Assembly: GCA_000711775.1 (NCBI GenBank)
Contig: ARYC01000617.1
Coordinates: 58,459 to 122,458, forward strand
DNA: 64,000 bases
Source: Oxytricha trifallax
Lineage: Eukaryota; Ciliophora; Spirotrichea; Sporadotrichida; Oxytrichidae
Reading direction: 5' to 3'
Shown here: one piece after another, positions 55,520 through 64,000 of the stretch
Numbering within the stretch: position 1 is the stretch's first letter
Layout: every line of letters begins with the position of its first letter
The notes under the pieces: generated by a model
What the model was told of the DNA's origin: nothing
Database searches by the model: none
Seen by the model: the letters and a program-made list of their open reading frames with translations, nothing else
Made by a program: the position numbers and the translations under genes

Positions 55520-56982
55520 TATGTGTAAATTAAATATTATGTTAACAATATGGAGAATATATTTAAAATTCTTATTTCAACTAGGAATTTCAAAATTTCT
55601 TTAAAAAAAGGTTTTAGTTAGTTTCTCTAAAGTAAAATTAATTAATTTTTATTTAAGAGTTCATTTAAATTTTTGCTTCATAATATTCAAAAAAATTAAT
55701 AATATTAATATGGAAGTTATAAACATTTTTTATTTTAAGAAAACTGATTTACTTGTAATAATGTTTATATTCAAATAATACATAGCTCAAAGTAAATTTT
55801 ATATTATTTAATGTAATAAAGATTTAGAAATTTCTTTCACATCTATACTAACAATTCAAATTCTACCTTCACCTGTCTAATCATGATACCAAATCATGAA
55901 GCAAGTAATTACATTAGTTGCCGGACCTTACGTAATCACTCCAAATATTAAGTATATATTAAGATTTTAGTTTCATAATGATTTTTAATTTACTTAAATC
56001 TAAAAAATTATTGTAAGACTTTTAAAAAAATTAATGTTATTATTATTTTTGATTACTTTTAATTTTAATATATTTTTTTCTTAATAAATATTTTTATTAT
56101 CTCAACTTATTTCTTGATTATCAAATATGATATGTCAAATATTTAGACTTAGTAATAGTAAATAAAAAATTTAGTTAATTTTATTAGTCATTAAATTGAA
56201 ATGTTCTTATAAATGTAATAAATAGTGAAGATAGTATAAATTTGTTTTTATTTATAACTTGAGTGATAGAAAAAGCGTACGTTCTTTTTTTGTTTTTAAT
56301 TGAAATATAAACATAAAAATAAATCTTGAGTACCCCTAACATTATTTTCTATTTATTAATACTTATAAATATATTATCCATTTATATTAGATTTTAATTA
56401 AAATTAAAAGATAGAATAACTTTTTAATTTTAAATCTTACAATATCTATTACTATCTAAAATTTGATGATATTTTAATAAATAAAATTCTTTAAACTTGA
56501 ATTAATGATCATTAAATGATTTCCTTATATTTCTATATTTGAGCATTTAACATAGATAATTTCATGTCCAAGCTTTTCAATTGTTGTGGACATTTAATAT
56601 TATGGGGAGAGTGGTAGCTTTATATAAAAAAATATACTTTAATAAAAACTAACTGGGCAAAGCCCTTAATTTTTATTTAAACTTTATCATTACATTCAAA
56701 TTTTAATATTTAATAAAAAAACTTATGCTTTTATTCAAAATCTATCAATTATATCCTAGATTATATACAAATTTCTTATTGAATCCAATAAATTTTAAAG
56801 TAAATAATTAAAGAATTATGAAATAATTTAGATTGTCAATTACATTTCAAAATTCACAATTATTTATATTTAAACAAAATCTACTCTGGATTAAATCATG
56901 AAAATATAATAAGGAATAGTTAACTTTCCCTCAAATAATTATTATAAATTTATTATTGACATTAAAACTTAGTCTGCGAGAA
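55520..56982. other. AT-rich, germline-limited-looking region
   Basis: About 1.4 kb, very A/T-rich, TGA-dense in all frames. Apart from the short snippet at 55,896 I see no gene. Confidence 0.55.
55896..55970 (+). CDS. Isolated ATG-led coding snippet
   Basis: ATG 55896 opens MKQVITLVAGPYVITPN with ordinary codon quality, then the sequence dissolves into A/T. It could be the first MDS of a gene whose remainder lies far away, or chance. Confidence 0.25.
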   Translation: MKQVITLVAGPYVITPNIKYILRF

Positions 56983-57405
56983 TATTGTAGGAATACATTT
57001 GATTTGGGAAAACAATTTATAATTAATTAATTAAATATAATAAATCGTGGAAGTTAACTTTCTGGTAACCCTGTCAATATGGTACTTGTTCGAGAGAGAA
57101 TTAAAAATCAACTGGACTTTAATATTGGCGGTACCCCTCTATCGCATCCCTAGAGAAAGATAACTCGACTTTAATTTGAGCATTAAAATCAACTAAACAA
57201 ATAACCCAAAATTAAAGTCAAGTTATCTCGCTCTAGGGATGCGATAGAGGGGTACCGCCAATAGTAAAGTCCAGCTAATTTTAATTCTCTCTCGAACAAG
57301 TACCATATTGACAGGGTTTCCAAAAAGTTAACTTCCACGATTTATTATATTTAATTAATTAATTATAAATTGTTTTCCCAAAATCAAATGTATTCCTGCA
57401 ATACT
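56983..57405. repeat. 423-bp near-perfect palindrome (foldback)
   Basis: Two arms of about 195-200 bp with only a dozen or so differences surround a short centre near 57,195. Arm landmarks: CGCATCCCTAGAG, GGTACCCCTCTATCGC and TCGAGAGAGAATTAAAA, all mirrored. The outer 60 bp are pure A/T arms with AATTAATTAATTA. No coding frame and no clear target duplication. It is unrelated in sequence to the foldback element at 30.7 kb. Probably a non-autonomous mobile element. Confidence 0.85.
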
Positions 57406-57599
57406 AATTAATTATTTTTATTTCTTTCAACCATAGAGAGATATCTCATAAATAAAATTTAAATAATTATTTGAAAATAGTAGAAAAACAACATTATCTT
57501 TCCTGCAAATTTCATATTATGAAATTATAAAAATATTTATAATATTTAATTCTATCTATTAAAATTAATGGATTAAATTATTTGAGAATATGTCAGCTT

Positions 57600-58935
57600 T
57601 TTATTTTCATCTGAATTTTGAAATAATTGCAATCCAATTTCTCTAACTTATCTTGGATCATACTAGGATTTAATATTATTAAATGATATATGTTTAATAA
57701 TATTTTCTGTAAGTGCAGCAAACAACAAACTTAAATAGTTCGAATTGCATTCCCTTTAAATTGAAAAATGGAGGCAATAAATTTGGTATATATAGTTTCA
57801 TGTCATTTTCTTCTAATATTAAAATAATAAATTTTAATTTTATTATGATAAGCAATATTTACAAAGTCCTTAGGTATGTAATTAGTGAAACTTTTGAAAA
57901 TTTTGTCAAATAAACTATAGCTTTTTCTCTCACATCAATTAAATATATTTTTTTCATTAATATGTTTCATTTTTCTACATAAAAAATCAAAAACATTTAT
58001 ATTTGATTTAAAATTTTTGTAAATAAAAAATTATATTATTTATGGTTTATTTATAATTTGAAGCATAAAAAATAGTTTCATCAGAATCTGTATTCAAAAT
58101 AAGCATACATTCACCAACTATACCTTACAATTATAACGTATTTTCATTTGAATCACCTTTTAAGTTTTTGTATCTCTTTAGCCAAATATTTCCCTATTCC
58201 AAACATTTATCGTATTTTCTTTCATATTTTACAAGAATTCCAAGCATTTCATCACAAAATCACTCATTTATTTAGTAAATAAAATAATTGGTTTTATCAT
58301 GTTATAATATTTAAAATATGAAGCCATAAAAGTATTTTTAAGAAATTTTAATTAAAATTCATTTTTAATTTAATTAAAGTTTTCTAACTATATATGTTAT
58401 CCTTGAAGAAGTTTTATATTATATTTATGCTAAAATATAAATAATTTTAGAAATATTTACATAGTTTTTGTTATAAAACATTAGCCATATTTTATTAGAT
58501 AGTTTTTAAATTTAGATTTTAACTTTTATTTAATTCTTATTTAAGTATCTATATTTATATTTATATTTAAATTTTTCAAAAAAACGTTTTAATTGTATAA
58601 TAATTTATTTAATATTAAGTAAAATTGGACCAAGCATATTTGAAATATATTAATTGTATAATTTTTTCATTAATTAAAGCATAACTTAATTAAATATATT
58701 TTCTTATGATTTGTTTAATTTTAATTCAGTTATTTCATTAATATTTAAAATAGTTTTTTGCGCTTTCATTTTTAAATACTTTAGATTCCTCTATAATTGA
58801 GAATGCATGATTTAAAATAATTGTAAAATATTTATTTAATTTAAGATTTATGTCTGAATATTTGAAATACTCAATCATGCATTTGAAGCATTTAAATTTG
58901 AGATCAAATAAGTTTAATTATTTATAAATTAATAT
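57600..58935 (-). pseudogene. Fragmented paralog of the 49.2-52.7 kb gene
   Basis: Short minus-strand coding islands in an A/T-rich sea follow the order of the 49.2-52.7 kb gene. 58,790-58,930: KCFKCMIEYFKYSDINLKLN. 58,085-58,255: YDKCLEQGNIWLKRYKNLKG then GDSNENTLQLQGIVGECMLI, which matches CLQLAMPWLQRYIDLHGDSN...LRLYGLVGELLVLL closely. About 57,790-57,880: MKLYIPNLLPPFFNLKG. About 57,610-57,680: YDPRQVREIGLQLF. The islands are separated by 100-500 bp of A/T. Either this is a decayed germline copy or a live paralog with unusually long IESs. I could not place pointers, so I call it broken. Confidence 0.55.
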
Positions 58936-59140
58936 ATTTTATATTAGTCTAGCTCATTAGATTAGTATAAAAACTGGCTAAAAATGTATGAGTAGTTATT
59001 ATTCTAGGAATTAAAATCATTCTCAAAATTGTAAATTTATGAGACAATCTAGCATCTTATTATAATCCTACGTATCCCTTTGGTAGCTAAAACATCCTAA
59101 TCTAATTTTCTTTTAAAGTTAAAGAAAATTAAATAATTGT

Positions 59141-60676
59141 AAATTATAATTTTTGTGTCAATAATTCAGCATTGATTCTTAAAATTTCGGGGAGGGGGAT
59201 ATAAGAATGAATATTTAATTAGAATGATAAGTCACTTTTATTAGAATAAAATTATTATTTATAGGGGTGTAGATATCTCATTTGTTTTGATTCTAAATTT
59301 ATTAAAAATATAATAATTATAGTATAATTATTTATTAATAATTTTTTAATTTTTTGCTATTTTTTAAAAATTGTATAAATATATTTACTATATATTAACA
59401 AAAATTATTTCCTTTTTAAGCAATTTTAAATTATTTAAAATAAATTTTCTTGTTCAAAATTATATAAAAGTAATAATTTTTCATAAAAAAATTCGAGATA
59501 TTTATATTTAATGATTTACTGTCATACATTTTGATAAAGAATTATACTATTTTATTTACATATCTTTTGTTAAATTTAAAAATTATTGATATTTGATTAT
59601 ATTTTAGTCAATATCTGTACCCACTTTCAGGATTTTCTGAAAATATTTCCAAATATTATAAAAACGATATTTGTCAAATGGCTATGGAAAAAATTAATTA
59701 AAAATTAGTTACTATATAAAATGAATCTATTTTTTATATACTTTAAATACAGCTCTAAATGATTCAAGTTTTTGAGGATAAATTATGATGGATTTTTGTT
59801 TTAGTATATTTCTAATTTTTCTTACAAGAAGCTGCAAGATTAATCCTCCTTATCTTCAATCTAAACCCCAACTCCCCTTCATTAATCGTTTTATTAATTT
59901 GATTGATGATATTATTAGAGCTTTATTGAGAATACTAGAGATATTATAAAATTTTTAATTTGATTAATAAGAATGATATTTTGTGGCATTTATAATAGAA
60001 AAAATAACAATTAAACTATATGTTTATATTAAGAATTCTTGCTAGAGTGAAGTATTTAAAGAAACTTATAGAAAGAAAAAATAATTAAATTCAATGAATT
60101 ATTTTGTAAAATAAAATAAATTTTAGCATGTTTAAGCCAGAGATATGTATATTCTTTGCCTTTAAATGAATTTAATAATGTGAATTGTAATAAAAATGCT
60201 TAAAATATAAACGCGCTTAACAAGGCAAAACTTCTAGTAATTAACTATTATTTATACTAGACTAGTTCTTAATCTATTTCATTAAGATTAGAGGTACAAA
60301 AAGACTTTGCTTTTTATATGCTCTTCTAAGAGTTGATTAAAAAGAGATTGCTTTACTAAAACTTTCTTAAACTAGACTCTGTTATTTTAGGCTTTTACTT
60401 TATTCTAAAATATAAAAAATGTGGAAAACGATTAAAATTATTCAATAAATTAAATATTATAAAATCAGATATGAGTGAATGAGTAAAGAAACCTTAAGAA
60501 AAAGATAAGTTATTAATTTTCTTAATCTGAAAATCGTTTACATATTCAATGTATTTTTAAAGTATTGTTCATTTTTAAATAAGAGCATTAATAAAGAAAT
60601 TGTAAATTTTGTAAAGGTTTTTAACACCCCAGATTCCTCAAAAACAGGAAAAATTTAGGGCAATAGTTTTTATATT
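59141..60676. other. AT-rich region without recognisable genes
   Basis: About 1.5 kb. A small minus-strand coding-like stretch just left of it (59,040-59,110, RMFQLPKGYVGLQQ) may be another fragment. An isolated G-tract is at about 59,187-59,200. Nothing else supported. Confidence 0.45.
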
Positions 60677-60745
60677 ATGGCAGTTGCTGCGAAGCAGATA
60701 AAGTTAAAACAATTTACTTTATAGTTAAGAGAATAGTCTATATGA
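60677..60745 (+). CDS. Isolated 22-codon ATG-to-TGA snippet
   Basis: ATG 60677 to TGA 60743 reads MAVAAKQIKLKQFTLQLREQ. The local GC-richer codons (GCAGTTGCTGCGAAGCAG) stand out from the A/T background. It may be a first MDS or chance; nothing joins it. Confidence 0.2.
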
Positions 60746-62389
60746 TAAAAATGAGAGCTTTTTCATATTCTTGTTAATAATTAGATGTATAAATGTGTCA
60801 TTAGAATAAGCAAACTTCAAAAAACAGAGATGCAATATGGAAGAGCAAATAAAATTAATTTTGATATAGTAAAAAAATGCTATAAATATCTTGATTAAAT
60901 ACACATAAAACATACAACTCCTATAATTGTATTAATAAAATTCTACTAATTATCACAAATTAAATAAAAAAACATATATTTAAGAGAGGTTTAAATCAGA
61001 AAGTAAAGTTTTTAATAATAATAATAAGTATTAACCTTATTTTATTGAAGATATTTTTATAAAAATAATTAATTTAATAATATACCTTAACTAAAAATAC
61101 TATAGAAAAAAGAAAAAAGACGTATCAATAAAAATAAACGCTTTTCTATTAAATTATTTGACTTTTCTAAGTTCAATGAAACTTTTTAGTCTTTCTTTCC
61201 TTAATTTATTTTCTTGTAAAATTCATAAAAAATGTAAATAATTTCAATTTATTGTACTTTTATTTATAAGATATAGTAATTTGATAAATTAATTAACTCT
61301 TTTAAATTAATAATTAATTATAAATAGCAAAAAAGCAGTTATAAATTAATTTTTATTAAAAATAAATCAATTAAAATTGAAAGTTATTCAAAATAATTAA
61401 GCTATTTAATTAATATACTCTACTCAAAATAAGTATTATTTTTTTCATGGTGAAACTATCTATTCAAATTTAAATACCATTAAATAATAATTTTAAGAAA
61501 AATTTAATTAAATATAATTCATTATAGAATGTTGAATTATAAATGTTTTTTTTAATATAATTATTTATAATAAAGTTAAAAGCATAAATAATATTAATGA
61601 TTGTTTTTAATAAATTATATTTGACGGTCGATTGTTTTAACTATTGACGAAATTTAATTTATGAGAAGTAATTAATATTTAACATAAATAAATTATTTGA
61701 TATTTTTTCCCGTTTATATAATTAGTAAAATTATAAGATGTAATTATAATTTCATGAGTTAATCTTTAATTTTATTGTGTTTAAAAGAATTTTATATTTA
61801 AAATAGAATGTTTATCGCAAAAGTGAGGATAAAAAAACTTCTCATTTTTTAATTCATTGCGAATCTTGAACAAATAATCTCTAACGAGAAGAAAATAAAT
61901 CATTTTTGAAATTATTCTTTATGTTTCTATAAATAAAATGTTTAATGTAATATTCACATTTCTGCAAGTTTTTAAATAGATCCTTAAATTACTTTTAGAA
62001 TTGCAAAAAATCAATGACAATATTCTTAAATTCTGTATCTAATCTTAGGAGTTTATCATTTAATTTAATAAAATTAAGAAATTTTATAATTTAAAATAAT
62101 TTAGAAACAATTATGTCTTTATAATTACATTTTTATCTAAATTGAAAATTCTATTTATCTAAGTAGGAAATAAAAATTTATAAATTACTAAATTAATGAA
62201 TTTTAATTTTTATTAGCCAATTCTCTTATGTAATTTATTTATTTTCATTTTTGGTAAATGTTTTTATTCATTATCTGCTCACCTAGAACCTCCCACTTCA
62301 TATAAATAATTTTTTTAATAATAATTTTTCTTGTTCTTGGATCGCTATTACATATAATGATATATATATATATATTTATAAGATTCTTT
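60746..62389. other. AT-rich region without recognisable genes
   Basis: About 1.6 kb of A/T-rich sequence with a short TA dinucleotide run just before 62,380. No coding frame, RNA gene or long repeat seen. Confidence 0.5.
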
Positions 62390-62475
62390 CAAAACCCCAA
62401 AACCCCTTAATGAGTTTTATATGTGCTTAGATTGACGAGGATAATGTTGGGGATTAGAGTTTATTTGAGCAAGGA
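62390..62475. mobile_element. Relic TBE terminus (C4A4 repeat end)
   Basis: CAAAACCCCAAAACCCC at 62390-62406 is followed by TTAATGAG...ATGTGCTT and a GGGG tract, closely similar in order to the terminus at 63,447 and in the same orientation. No kinase frame follows, so it is a truncated or solo end. The base before it does not fit the ANT target as well as at 63,444. Confidence 0.7.
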
Positions 62476-63446
62476 AGCATCATTTTCACTTTAGTTATGA
62501 GATTTTTGAAAATTTAATATGATCATTATTTTAATACTCAACTTATTATGTTTTCATATTTATATACATGTTATAGAATTTTGATTTTAAAAAAAAGATA
62601 AGTTTGAGTAACATTTTTATCTGTTTTACATTTTTTTCATAAGTTATAACTTTTACTGATCGTTTTTATGAATTTAGATGATTACATCTTTTTAAAAAAT
62701 TGGCATTTATGCACAAATATATTTGATGTTTTCAAAAAGATATTTTTCAAAATCAATTCAACACTTTCATTTCTTTTAGCTTGTGTTATTTATGATCATA
62801 TTTTCGTCCAATTGAAAAATGTTTGATGATAAAAGTAAAATTTGAATAAAAAATATGAATAAAAAGGGTCATTTTAAGGTGATTGATATCCACAATCATA
62901 TAATGATTTAGTTCCAGAAGTATCATAAATGGATATCAATCTTAAAATTTTGTATTTATAATTTCTATTGATTTAGGACACTTATAATATGGGAATCTTA
63001 TAGGAGGTCAACCCTGTAAAAATATAATGAATAAAGTTTGCAAAATCTGTACCAAATTTCATAGATAGATTTCCATTTTAACCAATTAAATTCCATTAAT
63101 TTTGTACTAAATTTGTTTTAATTTAATTGTAACGTTACTAAATTTGTTTAATTTTAATTAATGCCAATTCATTAGTACCAAAACTTAATTAGTAACTAGT
63201 TTTAAAATAATAAGGTTTTAATGGAAAAATTCCAACATGGTTCAAAAAATAAGGTACCAGTACCAATTTGATTTTTTTCTAAGTTGGTACCAACACATTT
63301 TAAAAAATGGAGTTCCTAAGAATTAAAAGAAGATGATTTCATAAAATTAGCTATTCAAATTAAATAAGCAAAGCAAACAATAAATGTACCATCATTGAAA
63401 TTTTCGTAATAAAATTTTCGTAATGAAATAATTTCTCCATAGCATT
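62476..63446. other. AT-rich region between the two TBE-like ends
   Basis: No gene. A stem-loop near 62,888-62,942 pairs TTGATATCCA with TGGATATCAA, extended by flanking TTTTAAG/CTTAAAA. GGTACCA-type short repeats occur near 63,252-63,292. Confidence 0.45.
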
Positions 63447-64000
63447 CAAAACCCCAAAACCCCTTAATGAGGTTTATAAGTGCTTTGATTTGTAGGGAAT
63501 TTGTTAGGGGTTGGGGTTATTAATAGGTTTTAATGTGAAATTTATAGTAAATGTATTTAATTTAATCACTCAAAATGCACTTTTCGATCATGTGGAGAGG
63601 TCTGAAGTTTATCTTACTTAACCACAACTCTATCTGCTCTATTGATATGTCTGATCTTGAGTTTGGTTTTATTATTATTGATTCTGCCATATTTTTTATT
63701 GATTGAGATACTTTGGTTTTGTCTATAAACTACTTGATTCTTTAGTTAGCATCTTTCTCGCACCTTGTAGAGTAGTAATCGTTGCGAGGCATATCGCACT
63801 CTATTATTATTGCTGCTAAAGCCCACACATCCCACTAAAAGTCACCATCTCTCCAGTCTTCTCTTTCTGGATAATAGCCTTGAGTTCGCATTACAGTTTC
63901 AAGCCTTGAGACTTCCACTCTTTAGGCTCTGTTGAAATCGATTATTGCTACTCTTACTGGAGAAAAGTTTATCATAATATTATCTGGCTTTAAATCTCTG
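63447..64000. mobile_element. Telomere-bearing element (TBE-like transposon), left end, continues past the window
   Basis: Begins CAAAACCCCAAAACCCC (63447-63463), the C4A4 telomere-like terminus typical of Oxytricha TBE transposons, directly after ATT (63444-63446), which fits the known ANT target. Inside, a minus-strand protein-kinase frame reads towards the end. TBE elements encode a transposase, a 22-kDa protein and a zinc-finger/kinase protein; the kinase seen here fits the last. Only the first 554 bp are in the window. Confidence 0.85.
63565..64000 (-). CDS. TBE-type protein kinase, C-terminal part (partial, 5' end outside)
   Basis: The minus-strand frame enters at the right edge with RDLKPDNIMINFS (catalytic loop Asp, Lys and Asn present), then VAIIDFNRAQRVEV (DFG changed to DFN), TQGYYPEREDWRDGDF, and WDVWALAAIIIECDMPRND, the expected kinase C-lobe order. 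The recognisable protein ends about 63,565 (EKCILSD), but no TGA follows there: reading TAA as Gln, the frame runs on through the C4A4 terminus. So the stop may have been lost, or the family uses a longer tail. In TBE elements this kinase is joined to C2H2 fingers, which would lie outside the window. Confidence 0.75.

Noticed and set aside
57713-57913. Plus-strand frame MQQTTNLNSSN
   Set aside because: Asn/Ile/Phe-rich translation of A/T sequence; the opposite strand carries fragments similar to the gene at 49-52 kb.
62390-62406. C4A4 repeat as a true chromosome telomere
   Set aside because: Only two repeat units, internal to the contig, and followed by sequence shared with the second copy at 63,447. 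This fits a transposon terminus rather than a chromosome end.
1-64000. tRNA, rRNA, CRISPR, bacterial promoters or terminators
   Set aside because: No cloverleaf-like, rRNA-like or spacer-repeat pattern was seen; the window is eukaryotic.

Overview
The window looks like germline (micronuclear) DNA of a spirotrich ciliate of the Oxytricha/Stylonychia group. Three lines of evidence agree. (1) Long conserved reading frames are open only if TAA and TAG are read as glutamine and TGA is the sole stop. (2) Almost every gene is cut by short AT-rich inserts whose ends carry the same 3-8 bp direct repeat in the same codon phase, so deleting the insert plus one repeat copy restores the protein. These are internal eliminated sequences (IESs) with pointers, and the flanking pieces are macronuclear-destined segments (MDSs). 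I could place about 39 of them. (3) The right end enters a transposon that starts with C4A4 telomere-like repeats and carries a protein-kinase frame, as in telomere-bearing elements (TBE). Species is inferred, not proven. True introns are also present and look different: 30-40 bp, GTAAG...AG.

Layout. 1-55.5 kb is gene-dense, with about 22 genes on both strands and short AT-rich spacers. In order: a coiled-coil gene running off the left edge (-); a Glu/Lys/Gln-rich coiled-coil gene (+); two tandem DXD-type glycosyltransferase paralogs (+), the first with a damaged DXD and with a foreign coding piece inside one IES; an N-acylated (MGCC) Gln-rich gene (+); two Gln-rich coiled-coil genes (+); a kelch-repeat gene (+); a very long RING...B-box-coiled-coil gene (-); a DZIP1/iguana-like gene (+); an unknown gene (-); a CPSF2/CPSF100-like mRNA 3'-end processing factor (+) with a foldback element inside an IES; a NYN-domain plus UBA-like gene (-); unknown Asn/Ser-rich genes (+,-,-); an ankyrin plus EF-hand gene (-); a vacuolar-sorting-receptor-like gene (-); a long Gln-rich gene with a ubiquitin-fold-like tail (-); a heavily interrupted gene with at least nine IESs (-); a tiny gene (+); and a Dpy-30 plus protein-kinase gene (-).

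55.5-63.4 kb is very AT-rich and nearly gene-free. It holds a 423-bp near-perfect palindrome, a broken paralog of the 49.2-52.7 kb gene, two isolated ATG-led coding snippets, and a relic TBE end. From 63,447 a TBE-like element begins and continues past the window.

There is no operon logic: genes are separate and many would become separate macronuclear nanochromosomes. Several products point to ciliary or cytoskeletal work (DZIP1-like, Dpy-30/kinase, coiled coils), others to RNA processing, endomembrane sorting and ubiquitin signalling. All boundaries come from reading the DNA by eye; no database search was possible.
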